DNA of 64,000 nucleotides from CBFDBF01 sp050304615. GTDB lineage: Bacteria > Pseudomonadota > Gammaproteobacteria > Chromatiales > Chromatiaceae. Shown one piece after another: positions 24,527 to 33,786 of the stretch. The notes under the pieces are model-generated. The model ran no database searches. It had not been told where the DNA came from and was given only the letters and a program-made list of their open reading frames with translations. A program made the translations under genes and the position numbers. The number at the start of each line of letters is the position of its first letter. The stretch's first letter is position 1. The DNA is taken from positions 1 to 64,000 of the forward strand of contig JBNLDW010000007.1 in NCBI GenBank assembly GCA_050304615.1. Direction: 5' to 3'.

Positions 24527-26560
24527 ATGCGCAAGCAAATTAGTAGTAGCGTTACACAGCACAAACCGGCCAAACAAAACCGCCCTTTCTATAGGGCTAT
24601 GGTACTGGAGTTCCTCAAGATAATTTTACCCCTAGTGCTTATGTCTGCACTAGCTGCTGTGGCGTTTCAAATCCAGAGTTATAGCTATGAGGTCTCTGAT
24701 CTGCGAGCGCGTGGAGAGGCTAGTGTGCGTGCTGCTGGCGAGGTGATCTATGGCGACTTTAAGGACATCACCGCTGATCTACGTGCGTTGGCTGGCTCCA
24801 CGGCAATATACAGAATGCTGAACTCTGGCGGAACAGAGGCAATGGAAGATGTTGCCAAAGACTTTTTGGCATTCGCTGCCAACAAGAATAAATATGATCA
24901 GATTAGATATATTGATTCATCAGGGATGGAGGTGATACGGGTTAATTATAACAAAGGTCAACCCGTTATTGTGCCAACGGAACAGCTTCAGAGAAAGGCT
25001 GATCGCTACTATTTTCGAGACACCATATCGCTAGCGCGCAATGAGATCTTTATATCGCCATTAGATTTGAACATTGAAAATGGGAAGATTGAGCAGCCCA
25101 GAAAGCCGATGATTAGGTTTGGGATTCCACTATACGATTCGGACGACGTCAAACGTGGTGTTTTGGTTATCAATTATTTGGGCGCCCATTTTCTGAATCA
25201 CCTGAAAGATGTACTGAGTTCTAAAGAGAATGAAATCATGCTGCTCAATTCAGAGGGGTTCTGGTTGTTGGCCCCTGACCAGGAAGATGAGTGGGGTTTT
25301 ATGCGTAAAAATGGGCGCCGCTTCCAGAGCAGATTTCCTTCTGCATGGCGGGCAGTACATCTGCAGGATAATGGGGTCTATCAGGATAAGAAGGGGATCT
25401 TTGCCTATGCCGCCATCCGCCCCATGCTGGAGGGGCAGGTTTCCAGTAATGGGGCAGTAGAGGCGCATGCCCATTCTAATAGTATAAGTGGCATTCAGGA
25501 CTATGTTTGGACACTAGTGTCCCATACCCCGGAACAAATTCTAGAGTCACTGCAAGAACGCCGCTGGCGCATCGGATTGATACAGTACGGGTTGCTGCTC
25601 CTGGTTTTAATTCCTCTTGTCTTGGCATTTTCCTGGGCGCATGTGCGCCAGCGTGTAGCCGACTTACAGGTGGAGAGGCTGGAACGACGCATGCAAGACA
25701 TTGCTCAATCTCTAGCGATGGGACTATTTGTACTTGACCAAAACGGTCGTCTTAGCATGATGAATCCAGAGGCAGAGCGGTTGCTCGGTTGGACCGAAGG
25801 CGAGCTTTACGGCAAAGAGATTTATGATTTGATACGCACAAGAAAAGAATTAGCTACGGACGATAGCGAACCATCAGAGTCGCAAGGCGGGTTCCTCCGT
25901 CAGGAGCTTTATCGTAGTGAGTCCGTGTTTCAGCGTAAAGATGGTTCCAGTTTTTATGCGGCCTATGTTGTATCGCCACTAATAGTGAGGGATCAGCCGG
26001 CAGGCGCCGTTATATCGTTCCATGACATTTCGGCACGCAAACGAGTGGAGCAGGAACTAAAGCGTATGGCAACCAGGGATGAGCTGACCGGACTCTATAA
26101 CAGGCGAGAACTGAACAGGCGTATGAAAGAGGAGATACGGCGTGCCGAACGTTATGGCCACTCCTTTTCTGTATTAATGTTGGATATCGATCACTTCAAG
26201 CAGATAAATGACAGCTACGGTCACCAGGAAGGGGATGTGGTATTGAAGATGGTCGCTGCTAATCTCAAGCGGCTGTTGCGCGATACTGATACCGTCGCCC
26301 GGTTCGGGGGAGAGGAGTTCACTATAATTCTATCTCATACCGACCTTGAGCTGGCTAAGATTATGGCTGAACGGGTACGCAAAGAGATAGCCGGGATAGT
26401 ATTTAGCCTGGACGGGGGAGGCAGTATCACTATTACTATCAGCATCGGTGTGGCCGCATTTCCACAACATGGAGCCACAGTAGACGCGCTGATTAGTGCT
26501 GCCGATCAGGGGCTATATGCGGCCAAACGAAATGGGCGTAACCAAGTCTCTGCGAGCTGA
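24527..26560 (+). CDS. Membrane diguanylate cyclase (Cache-PAS-GGDEF)
   Basis: 677 residues: N-terminal membrane helix (about 28-48), large periplasmic Cache-type sensor (about 50-345), second helix (about 350-368), PAS domain (about 395-510) and GGDEF domain (about 520-677). The active site is GGEEF, and RDTD five residues before it is a canonical inhibitory I-site. It should make cyclic di-GMP from GTP in the cytoplasm under product feedback, in response to an unknown periplasmic signal. No EAL domain. It stands alone. Confidence 0.93.
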   Translation: MRKQISSSVTQHKPAKQNRPFYRAMVLEFLKIILPLVLMSALAAVAFQIQSYSYEVSDLRARGEASVRAAGEVIYGDFKDITADLRALAGSTAIYRMLNSGGTEAMEDVAKDFLAFAANKNKYDQIRYIDSSGMEVIRVNYNKGQPVIVPTEQLQRKADRYYFRDTISLARNEIFISPLDLNIENGKIEQPRKPMIRFGIPLYDSDDVKRGVLVINYLGAHFLNHLKDVLSSKENEIMLLNSEGFWLLAPDQEDEWGFMRKNGRRFQSRFPSAWRAVHLQDNGVYQDKKGIFAYAAIRPMLEGQVSSNGAVEAHAHSNSISGIQDYVWTLVSHTPEQILESLQERRWRIGLIQYGLLLLVLIPLVLAFSWAHVRQRVADLQVERLERRMQDIAQSLAMGLFVLDQNGRLSMMNPEAERLLGWTEGELYGKEIYDLIRTRKELATDDSEPSESQGGFLRQELYRSESVFQRKDGSSFYAAYVVSPLIVRDQPAGAVISFHDISARKRVEQELKRMATRDELTGLYNRRELNRRMKEEIRRAERYGHSFSVLMLDIDHFKQINDSYGHQEGDVVLKMVAANLKRLLRDTDTVARFGGEEFTIILSHTDLELAKIMAERVRKEIAGIVFSLDGGGSITITISIGVAAFPQHGATVDALISAADQGLYAAKRNGRNQVSAS

Positions 26561-26565
26561 ACAAT

Positions 26566-26595
26566 AAAAAAGCAGCCCTCGAATTAGATGGCTGC
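26566..26595 (-). terminator. Rho-independent terminator on the minus strand
   Basis: GCAGCC, 12-nt loop, GGCTGC, TTTTTTA when read on the minus strand. It is 240 nt beyond the stop of the OmpA-like gene, the nearest gene in that direction, and just past the stop of the diguanylate cyclase. Confidence 0.6.
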
Positions 26596-26835
26596 CTGAA
26601 GATGCTGGTGACGTCAGTGGTTCCTTCCGTTGTTAAGTTGGTACTCGAGATATTACATTCCCAGCCAATAACGTTTGCACTAAAGCATGTAGTTATTAAC
26701 AAAGCCGGATCACAAATAACTGGTCAGAGTGCAACGTTGTCTATGAGTTGACAATCATTACTCCCTGACCAGAATTCACCTATCGCTATACCTAAGAGCT
26801 CTCAACCATGAAATTGAGATTGTTTGCAGTCTCCC

Positions 26836-27885
26836 TTAGCGTGGGACAAGTTCTACTCGCCGGTTTTTTGCTCGGCCCTCATCCGTGGAATTAGTAGCCA
26901 CTGGTGCTAGGCTAGAAACTCCGTTCGGGGTCAGTCGGCCGGAAGCTATGCCAAACTCTTTGGAAAGCGCAGTTTTCACTGAGCTAGCCCGCCTCTTGGA
27001 GAGATCAAGGTTGTGCTCAAATGTCCCGGTGTTATCAGTATGGCCGACAACATGCAGGTTGAGATTCGGCTCCTGTTTCAGAAGCTCTGCGATCTCTGCG
27101 AGCGTAGCGCGGGACTCTGGTTTGATTGTCGCCTTATCAGTGTCAAATAAGATTCCGTATAGTGCTACCCGTCCAGTCAAGGTTATAGCTTTAGACATAT
27201 CTGCGGCTTTGACCACCACCATGTTCTGTTGCATGCGACCAACCTCAATGATGTCGACTGCCGCATAGGCACCCTGCTTTGCCTTATAAATAGCGTCGTC
27301 CTTGGGCCATTCCACCGCAGTCAGGTATACGTAGACGTCTCCCTGTGGGCTCTCTTTAACAGCGCTGAGTACGCGGAGGCCTTGATAGTCTGCGGCGCGA
27401 AAGACGTTGTTACTACGGTTGGTGTTAACCTTAACGTTGCTGAAAGTGTTGAGAAAGCCAGTCCAGTTACCGGCAGCAGGGTCTTTTGATGAGTCATAAA
27501 TGATTCTGAAGCCGTTGGCCTTAAGTTCGTTGCGGTAATTACCAGCTAGTTCGGCGGCGCTTGCCTTGCCAGTAGCCTCGTACCAGATGCGGGTGACACC
27601 GCCCTCAAGTTTTAGCGGTGGCTTGGCGAACTCGCGCTGTTTTGACTGGAGGTTGTAGTTTTTAAATGTGGAAGTCTGCAACGTGTATTCGTCGAAACGT
27701 TTTACATCGTAGCCAACAATCTCCGAGCCGCCGAAGCGCTTGAGAAGCGGGTTGTCCTTAGCGCCCGGAAGATCGGCCGCCCATCCTACTATCGTTGACA
27801 TAGATATGGCTGCAGCCACCCCAATTAAGAGAAGCAGCTTGCCTCTCTGTAAAAACCTATCACCCAATGCCATTTTTATATTCAT
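26836..27885 (-). CDS. OmpA-family outer-membrane lipoprotein-like protein (DUF4892-type N-terminus)
   Basis: 349 residues from the ATG at 27885, 5 nt after AAGGAG. A Sec signal ends near VGWAA. The N-terminal half (about 30-220, DLPGAKDNPLLKRFGG and VTRIWYEATG) resembles DUF4892. The C-terminal OmpA domain (about 235-349) contains NLHVVGHTDNTG and NLDLSKRRASSVKTAL, which bind peptidoglycan. It should tether the envelope to the cell wall. There is no lipobox cysteine, so despite similar family members it is probably periplasmic rather than lipidated. Confidence 0.85.
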   Translation of the reverse strand: MNIKMALGDRFLQRGKLLLLIGVAAAISMSTIVGWAADLPGAKDNPLLKRFGGSEIVGYDVKRFDEYTLQTSTFKNYNLQSKQREFAKPPLKLEGGVTRIWYEATGKASAAELAGNYRNELKANGFRIIYDSSKDPAAGNWTGFLNTFSNVKVNTNRSNNVFRAADYQGLRVLSAVKESPQGDVYVYLTAVEWPKDDAIYKAKQGAYAAVDIIEVGRMQQNMVVVKAADMSKAITLTGRVALYGILFDTDKATIKPESRATLAEIAELLKQEPNLNLHVVGHTDNTGTFEHNLDLSKRRASSVKTALSKEFGIASGRLTPNGVSSLAPVATNSTDEGRAKNRRVELVPR

Positions 27886-28004
27886 AGTAACTCCTTGCAA
27901 CTAAGGTTGATTTTGGTGCAGCAAAAAGAGACACATCCATATTTGTTGATTCCATAATGTGTTCTGTTTGCACGTTAAGTCATTTCAGCCATTGTGCGCC
28001 TGCA

Positions 28005-28433
28005 TCATATTCCATCTTCAAGTAGCAATGCAGAAAGTGCGTAGAGACGTGCCTCGGTACGGCTTAGTATCCAACCGTCGACCTGGATTGCCTCACCGCG
28101 GCGGTACTCATCTCTAACCTGTTTGTTCAAATGCTCTGCCAGCAGCTGAGAGTCAGTTAGACTCATGCCCTGGCCATACTCTCCGACAACACTATCATCA
28201 ATCAGTTCTACTAAAAGCTCGATTCCTGCTTCGTCCGGATAAGCGCGCAGATATGCAACACCAAAACGTTTCGCTGCGGTTTGATCGCCAATGGTTCGCG
28301 CAAGCCGCTGCGCGATTACGCTACGGTCAACTGGTGAACCACACCCCTGCAGTGTGATTGTGGCTGCCAGACCGGACGCAAGCGAGATGATAAATTGTCG
28401 GCGAGAGAGTTTTAGTCTGTTATCAGCGGGCAT
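28005..28433 (-). CDS. Tat-signal protein partner of the GMC oxidoreductase
   Basis: 142 residues with the twin-arginine motif SRRQF, a hydrophobic stretch and a cysteine (LQGC) that could be a lipobox. The rest is helical and resembles small subunits found next to GMC dehydrogenases (gluconate-dehydrogenase subunit-3 type). It starts 9 nt after the GMC gene, so they are co-transcribed. It may carry or tether the flavoprotein through Tat export; this is inference. Confidence 0.65.
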   Translation of the reverse strand: MPADNRLKLSRRQFIISLASGLAATITLQGCGSPVDRSVIAQRLARTIGDQTAAKRFGVAYLRAYPDEAGIELLVELIDDSVVGEYGQGMSLTDSQLLAEHLNKQVRDEYRRGEAIQVDGWILSRTEARLYALSALLLEDGI

Positions 28434-28442
28434 GGCAAAATC

Positions 28443-29987
28443 CTATTTCAACAGTGGTCGCAGGTGATCAGCAAGTCGCAGTGTCAGTGCCACCAGGGTC
28501 AAGGTTGGATTGGATGCACCGGAGGTGGGGAAGACCGAACTACCAGCAATGTAGAGATTGCCAACCCCATGTACCTTGCAGTCGCGGTCGACTACCCCTT
28601 GGCGCGGGTCGTCGTGCATGCGCGTGGTGCCCATATGATGAGAACCACCGCCGACCTTCTCTGGCCAGCGGCCGTCGTCCAGGATATCGATTAGCATGCG
28701 TCCGATACTCAGGGCTCCGAACTCCATGGCCAGGGATCGGATGTGCTCAAAGATGCTACGCCGCTCCTGTTCAGTCAGGCGCCAATCAAGACGAATCTTG
28801 CGTAGCCCCAGGGCGTCCTTGCTATCGGCCAGGCTGACGCGGCTATCGGGATTCGGCACCTGCTCGCAGGCGCAGCCCAGCCCGAGCCAGCTTCCTAATA
28901 GATCCGGCTGAGCTGGATCCGTCGGCCCCAATCCACCGGTGAGAAAACGCTTGGCCGCCTTGAGCATATCCATGTGCGATACGCCGTTGTGCCAGTCCGT
29001 ATTGGTGTTGGTGTGATAAGTTCCGGCATTGCCCACCATGATGACTGCATTTAGCAGTCGCCGCTGGCGTAGAAAGGAGTCTGTCGGGCTAAAGGCAGCA
29101 TGTGCAGATCGGCCATCCGCGTAGATTTGACGACTGTAGATGTGCGGCAGGCGTTGTTTGTCGCCGACTACTACCTGGGCGGGTCCGAGGACATGAGGGT
29201 GTTCCATAAAGAAGCGCCCGACCAGATCATGCTGATTGCCCAGTCCGGCCGGGATCGCCTGGTTTGACAACAGTAGCATACGGGGATTCTCCAGACCGCC
29301 GGTGGCCAGCACATAGACGCGGGCGCGCACTTGGTGGGAGAGTCCGGTGAGGGTGCGGATATCGAGCTGGGTGACCTTCCGACCCTCTTCCAGCGAGGCG
29401 ATATTAACCACATTGGCGTTAAGCAACACTTGGATGTTATCTGCCCGCTTGAGTTCGTCCCCGTAGCGGCTGCCAAAGCGGGTCGGTGGGCTGAAATGGG
29501 TATAGCGTACCTGAACGCGTCCCGTAACCGGGGCTGGTGTTAACTGCCCAGAGGCCTTGTCCCAGTATGCCTTGTCACCGAAATTTAGGGGAGCGATCTC
29601 GACCACTTTGCTGGCCGCTGGGTAGTAGGGGGCAAGTTCCTCAATGCCAAAAGGCCAACCGCTATGAGGTACCCAATCACGCTGCTCGAAGTCGATAGGA
29701 TCCAATGGGCGGCAGTAGCCACCCCAATGGTTAGAGCTGCCGCCAAAGAAACGCAGACGGTTGCCAGCCAGGGGGTACTCGATGCCTGCGTTTTCTCCCT
29801 CATACAGGGACTGTATCTGAGGATCTAGCTGTATGCCGCCAGACTCGATCAAGCATACTCTAACGCTACTGCCAATAAAGGAGCGTGCTAGGGTAATTCC
29901 TGCGGGACCGCCGCCGATGATTGCTAAATCTGTCTCTAGCAGGGTGTTGTCTGACAGGGAGCGGGCGTCGATAAATTCATCAACCAT
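28443..29987 (-). CDS. GMC-family FAD-dependent oxidoreductase
   Basis: 514 residues. FAD-binding DLAIIGGGPAGITLA near residue 20, the GMC signature GGSSNHWGGYC, and the C-terminal GGSHHMGTTRM and GASNPTLTLVAL blocks. The enzyme would oxidise an alcohol or sugar group. The substrate is unknown; close forms are annotated as glucose-methanol-choline dehydrogenases. It has no signal peptide of its own, so export could rely on the Tat protein encoded next. Confidence 0.88.
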   Translation of the reverse strand: MVDEFIDARSLSDNTLLETDLAIIGGGPAGITLARSFIGSSVRVCLIESGGIQLDPQIQSLYEGENAGIEYPLAGNRLRFFGGSSNHWGGYCRPLDPIDFEQRDWVPHSGWPFGIEELAPYYPAASKVVEIAPLNFGDKAYWDKASGQLTPAPVTGRVQVRYTHFSPPTRFGSRYGDELKRADNIQVLLNANVVNIASLEEGRKVTQLDIRTLTGLSHQVRARVYVLATGGLENPRMLLLSNQAIPAGLGNQHDLVGRFFMEHPHVLGPAQVVVGDKQRLPHIYSRQIYADGRSAHAAFSPTDSFLRQRRLLNAVIMVGNAGTYHTNTNTDWHNGVSHMDMLKAAKRFLTGGLGPTDPAQPDLLGSWLGLGCACEQVPNPDSRVSLADSKDALGLRKIRLDWRLTEQERRSIFEHIRSLAMEFGALSIGRMLIDILDDGRWPEKVGGGSHHMGTTRMHDDPRQGVVDRDCKVHGVGNLYIAGSSVFPTSGASNPTLTLVALTLRLADHLRPLLK

Positions 29988-30032
29988 GCTGCTGCAACTC
30001 CGGCGCGAATATAGAATAACTACCCAGACAAA

Positions 30033-30058
30033 AGTTATTGAGTTTCAATAACTCTGAC
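30033..30058. repeat. Palindrome AGTTATTG/CAATAACT with shared 16-bp motif
   Basis: AGTTATTG-AGTTT-CAATAACT is a perfect 8-bp stem. Its right part, TTTCAATAACTCTGAC (30043-30058), recurs exactly at 32039-32054. The two copies bracket the lipoprotein trio. Confidence 0.6.
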
Positions 30059-30101
30059 TAGAGTGTGTTATGCAAGACAGTTGGTTTATGCTGTCCAGGG
30101 T

Positions 30102-30776
30102 TTAGGGGGAACCGTCCTTCATGTACATTGGCGAACGCGGACCGTAGAGTATTCCATTAGGTCTGCCGGCAGCTAAAAGACGGTAGCTGGTTACGCCAGC
30201 TATGGCGTAACTATGGTCAGTAGCGGTATTGATAATTTGCTTAATGACTGCATTGAGCAACATCCCGACTAGTCCGCCACCAGAATTGTTGCCGGAATCG
30301 TCTACGGCAGTTGCGCTGCCGGACCAAAGTGTGGCTCCTGTTTTGAGGTCGATCAACTTCCCTTCTGCGGTAACACGCGTCTGGCTGGCGACCACCTGGT
30401 AGCTGGTGCCATATTGCTTAACGTTTATATAAAGGGCTGAGTCTGCCCCGAAGATTTCATGCAATTTTGCAAACGGTATCTGGTGAATGTCAGCTGGACT
30501 TATCATACCATTGTGCTTGAAGGTCTCAACGACGACGGCGACCGGAAAGACATAATAACCAGATTCAGCAAGAGGCAGCGTCGCATGAGATAACATGCCG
30601 GATGTGGCGCTTACCTCTGGTGACTCATTCATTGGTGGTAGGACTAGAATGGATTTAGGCCGACTCTGTTTGTAAGCAGAATAATCGTATTTAGTAGGTG
30701 CTGTTTGACAGGCGCTCAGAAAAACAGCGATCAATGCAATAAAGATAAGCCGTGGAAATGGGGAGAGGGCGTTCAT
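30102..30776 (-). CDS. DUF799 (GNA1162-type) outer-membrane lipoprotein
   Basis: 224 residues with a lipoprotein signal (LSAC at about residue 23). The domain SILVLPPMNESPEVSAT and the ATLWSGSATAVDDS segment match DUF799, the family of Neisseria GNA1162. Third gene of a CsgG / DUF4810 / DUF799 set. Its start overlaps the DUF4810 stop by 4 nt. The family has a TolB-like fold and is thought to take part in an envelope complex; no transport substrate is known. Confidence 0.87.
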   Translation of the reverse strand: MNALSPFPRLIFIALIAVFLSACQTAPTKYDYSAYKQSRPKSILVLPPMNESPEVSATSGMLSHATLPLAESGYYVFPVAVVVETFKHNGMISPADIHQIPFAKLHEIFGADSALYINVKQYGTSYQVVASQTRVTAEGKLIDLKTGATLWSGSATAVDDSGNNSGGGLVGMLLNAVIKQIINTATDHSYAIAGVTSYRLLAAGRPNGILYGPRSPMYMKDGSP

Positions 30777-31132
30777 TGTTTATCCTTTGCTGCTGCTCCG
30801 TTCCTTAGAAGAAGATCTACAAAAGTCGCACTCTCTGGAAACCGCTCTTTTTCCATTACCAAGTTGGTTTCCATCTTGTCCATGCGGCCTGTCTCGCCAT
30901 AAAGTATTCCAAGGTGAGCCCGGAACCCAGGAGGCAGAGCTAGGCCCTCAGCCGCCGCGTGTTCGACGTCTTCTTCAAGTATCTGAATCTGTTCCGCAGG
31001 TGCCGTTTCGCCATTAAGATGAGCGTACAATTCACCCTGATAGTGGCCCCAGTAATAGAGTTGTTTCGGCGAGTGTGCACATCCCGATGTAATTAATACG
31101 GTTAGCAGAACGAAGAGTAATTTAAAATTCAT
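30773..31132 (-). CDS. DUF4810 small lipoprotein
   Basis: 119 residues: lipobox ITSGC at about residue 18, then KQLYYWGHYQ and a TPR-like helical stretch, typical of DUF4810. Middle gene of the three-lipoprotein operon. Probably an outer-membrane, periplasm-facing partner of the CsgG-like protein. Confidence 0.87.
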   Translation of the reverse strand: MNFKLLFVLLTVLITSGCAHSPKQLYYWGHYQGELYAHLNGETAPAEQIQILEEDVEHAAAEGLALPPGFRAHLGILYGETGRMDKMETNLVMEKERFPESATFVDLLLRNGAAAKDKQ

Positions 31133-31165
31133 GGTTTTTTTGTATCATCCTTGCTTTTATTATGT

Positions 31166-31840
31166 TTAGTTTGTTGAGCCCCAGGCACCAGTTTCCAGTC
31201 CTGTGGCCAAGTTATCCACGGCTCCCCGAATCGCCATATCGAGAACCTTTCCGTTTAAGGTGGCATCGTAACTGGAGGTCCCGCCAAATCCGATTACTTC
31301 CCGATTGGAAAGGCTGTATTCACCCGCACTTTGAGTGGAGAAAACTACTCTGCTTGTGCGCACGTCGACTACGCTCAGCGATACTTTTGCATAGGCGATT
31401 TGTGACTTCCCACGGCCCAATATGCCGAACAATTGGCGGTCTCCAACCTGTTTGCGACCAAATTCCGTTACGTCGCCAGTTATGACGTAATGTGCTCCTC
31501 TTAGTCTCTGGGTGGCTCCGCTTAGCTTAGCTTCTTGCTTAAGCTCAGACATATTGTCGCGATCAAGCACGTTGAAGTGGTTACTTAATTGCAGATGGGT
31601 GAGCAAGATGGTTTTAGCTTGGCTGCCGAGACGGTCGATGCCATCAGAAAATATGCCGCGCAGAAAGCTGGAGCGATTGTCGAATTTCCCAACTGAAACT
31701 GTTTGGTGAGCGCCTGTGTAGGCGTTGTGAGCAGTAGCAGGCTTAGCGACTTCGACACGACGCGATGCTTCAGTAGCACAACCAACAAGCGTGCCGGTTA
31801 GCAGGGCGGCCATAATAATTGATGTTGCAGTTGACTTCAT
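31166..31840 (-). CDS. CsgG/HfaB-family lipoprotein
   Basis: 224 residues with lipobox LVGC near residue 21. The CsgG-type core includes VSVGKFDNRSSF, AKTILLTHLQLSNHFNVLDRDNM and RVVFSTQSAGEYSLSNRE. CsgG proteins form outer-membrane nonameric pores for curli export. Here no curli subunits are nearby, so this belongs to the separate CsgG-DUF4810-DUF799 envelope system. First gene of the operon. Confidence 0.88.
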   Translation of the reverse strand: MKSTATSIIMAALLTGTLVGCATEASRRVEVAKPATAHNAYTGAHQTVSVGKFDNRSSFLRGIFSDGIDRLGSQAKTILLTHLQLSNHFNVLDRDNMSELKQEAKLSGATQRLRGAHYVITGDVTEFGRKQVGDRQLFGILGRGKSQIAYAKVSLSVVDVRTSRVVFSTQSAGEYSLSNREVIGFGGTSSYDATLNGKVLDMAIRGAVDNLATGLETGAWGSTN

Positions 31841-32038
31841 TGAGTACCATCCTGTGGAATTTGATCGTTATGGGATCCGTTTAGGCCATGGTGATATATA
31901 CTTTAAATACACGTTTTTGTCCATAGTTGTGTATGTCTAACATGCAATGGATCTTATCCTCGAATAGGGATGGAGTGATCTCAATCAGTTGACTCGACGC
32001 CGGGAGCTATAGGTAAGTTCCTCTAGTCATGCTTGAAA

Positions 32039-32054
32039 TTTCAATAACTCTGAC
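32039..32054. repeat. Second copy of TTTCAATAACTCTGAC
   Basis: Exact 16-bp match to 30043-30058 in the same orientation, followed here by CCCTT. The CTCTGACCCC core links it to the repeats at 33416-34366. Confidence 0.6.
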
Positions 32055-32087
32055 CCCTTGGTACAATATTAAAAGCGGAAGACAATC

Positions 32088-32702
32088 ATGCAGCATGGCG
32101 AAAAATTCAATAGTATCAGTCATCTGATCGGTGCAGTGGCCGCTGCTGCCGGTTTGGTGGCGTTGGTGGTGCTTGCGGCGCGGCAGGGCGATCCATGGAG
32201 GATCGTAAGCTTCAGCATTTATGGCACTACACTCCTTCTGCTATATACCTTTTCTACGCTTTACCATAGCCTGCACGGCCGGGCAAAGCGGATCTTCCGC
32301 ATACTGGACCACAACTCGATCTATCTGCTGATCGCTGGCACCTATACCCCATTTACTCTGGTTACTATCCGTGGCGCCTGGGGTTGGTCACTATTCGGAG
32401 TTATCTGGGGGCTTGCTGCTATTGGAGTGGTGTGGGACTCCTTGCCGCATAAGGGTTCGAGGATTATCCCGATAATCATATATCTGGTCATGGGGTGGTC
32501 CTGCGTGATTGCCATCAAACCATTGCTTGAGGTGTTGCCGGCTAACGGTTTCTACTGGCTATTGGCGGGAGGGCTGTTCTATACAGTCGGCCTGATATTT
32601 TATCTGCTGGATAAAAAGGTAAAGCACTTTCATGGAGTTTGGCACCTGTTCGTTTTGGCAGGCAGCATCAGTCACTATGTGACTATATTTCTTTACGTAT
32701 AA
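32088..32702 (+). CDS. Hemolysin III / YqfA family membrane protein
   Basis: 204 residues and seven predicted membrane segments. Family motifs are HLIGAVAAAAGL, FSTLYHS, LDHNSIYLLIAGTYTPF and the C-terminal GVWHLFVLAGSISHY with conserved histidines (PAQR-like metal site). The molecular role in bacteria is uncertain and haemolysis is doubtful for most members. The upstream Shine-Dalgarno is weak (GGAAG). Confidence 0.88.
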   Translation: MQHGEKFNSISHLIGAVAAAAGLVALVVLAARQGDPWRIVSFSIYGTTLLLLYTFSTLYHSLHGRAKRIFRILDHNSIYLLIAGTYTPFTLVTIRGAWGWSLFGVIWGLAAIGVVWDSLPHKGSRIIPIIIYLVMGWSCVIAIKPLLEVLPANGFYWLLAGGLFYTVGLIFYLLDKKVKHFHGVWHLFVLAGSISHYVTIFLYV

Positions 32703-32732
32703 AAATCAGTCATATAGCTATGTAGGGGAGGT

Positions 32733-33377
32733 TCAGTCTGACCCCATTGGTTCCGGAATCAGATTTATGATGCACTGATTCCTTCTATTATAATATTTCG
32801 AAGAAAGGTTATAGTCATACGCGTAAAATCCGTGGCCCTCATATGGTGCTCTTTTTGACACTAATTTATCGGTACCTCCAACATGATCTCCAGGCTTACC
32901 CCAAATAAATTCTATTTGATCACCAGGCATCAAATTATAAGTAGCAACCCTTTCATGTTGAGTGATAGTTTCTTTCATACTAGCCCAGCCCATGCTCATG
33001 CAACGCCATCCTGCGCGAGAATAAACGCAATCACTACCACAACAATATCGCCTTTCCTTCCAATGCAGTAAGAATTTATATTGCCCAGGATCTAACTCTA
33101 GATGAGTATGGTTGCTAATCGGATATTTCCCATTGTCACAGACAATCTTCTGGGGCGCAGAATCCCTATCGTAAATCTGCTCCCCGCTACTATTTGTTAT
33201 TTTTCTAATTTGCATACTAAGATTAATAAATTCATCCGCACTTTGCCTGACAGTCGCCACTTCGTCTAATTTCTTTAATGGTCCATCATAGAGCTTAACA
33301 ACACCATATCTATATGTGTTGCAGGCAGAGAGAATTATTCCTGCAATAATTATGCTGCCAGTTTTTATAGCCCGCAT
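32733..33377 (-). CDS. Hypothetical lipoprotein
   Basis: 214 residues with a clear lipoprotein signal (IILSAC at about residue 19). The mature part has a cluster of cysteines (RYCCGSDCVYSRAGWRC) suggesting disulfides. Family not recognised. First of several unknown minus-strand genes in an AT-rich block. A degenerate TCTGACCCC repeat lies just past its stop. Confidence 0.65.
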   Translation of the reverse strand: MRAIKTGSIIIAGIILSACNTYRYGVVKLYDGPLKKLDEVATVRQSADEFINLSMQIRKITNSSGEQIYDRDSAPQKIVCDNGKYPISNHTHLELDPGQYKFLLHWKERRYCCGSDCVYSRAGWRCMSMGWASMKETITQHERVATYNLMPGDQIEFIWGKPGDHVGGTDKLVSKRAPYEGHGFYAYDYNLSSKYYNRRNQCIINLIPEPMGSD

Positions 33378-33415
33378 AACATTTTACTCCCACTTAAAGA
33401 GTAGCAAAAACAAGG

Positions 33416-33438
33416 AAAGGGCTCTGACCCATTTAATT
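33416..33438. repeat. CTCTGACCC-type 23-bp repeat, copy A (one mismatch)
   Basis: AAAGGGCTCTGACCC followed by A then TTTAATT. AAAGGG and CCCTTT can pair as a hairpin in the perfect copies. It sits about 10 nt past the stop of the 80-residue gene. Confidence 0.75.
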
Positions 33439-33447
33439 TGACCCCAG

Positions 33448-33690
33448 TTATGAGCTGGTGCTGCTGTAAACATTACTACCGAACACCTCGATAAACCTGT
33501 TACGAATACTGCGAAAATGTTTGGTTTCATACTCTGGCTTCAAACCTTCGCTTGATATTACATCTCTTGCAAAACTTTCAGCTTCCCATTTACCTAAAGA
33601 TACAATCCTATCGTGTTCTTCGGGTGGCAGACAGAAACCTTGCTTAACACAAAGTTCAACTAGCAGATTATCTATTTTACGATCAATCAT
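33448..33690 (-). CDS. Hypothetical small protein (80 aa)
   Basis: 80 residues, charged and soluble, with no signal peptide and no recognised domain. The ATG lacks a clear Shine-Dalgarno. A copy of the 23-bp repeat follows its stop, as for its neighbours. Possibly an accessory or cassette-type gene. Confidence 0.5.
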   Translation of the reverse strand: MIDRKIDNLLVELCVKQGFCLPPEEHDRIVSLGKWEAESFARDVISSEGLKPEYETKHFRSIRNRFIEVFGSNVYSSTSS

Positions 33691-33754
33691 TTGCTACTCA
33701 TAACAGGTGATTATCACGCTGGCACCGATATTGTAATATGCCACGGGTACCAGA

Positions 33755-33777
33755 AAAGGGCTCTGACCCCTTTAATT
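33755..33777. repeat. CTCTGACCCC-type 23-bp repeat, copy B
   Basis: Starts AAAGGGCTCTGACCCC and ends TTTAATT. Identical over 23 bp to the copy at 34344-34366. It lies 10 nt past the stop of the 175-residue gene. Confidence 0.8.
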
Positions 33778-33786
33778 AAGGACTCC

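Noticed and set aside
33691..33760. A further attC before the 80-residue gene (CATAACAGG...)
   Set aside because: A GTTATGA core is present but no matching complementary arm or RYYYAAC core was found.
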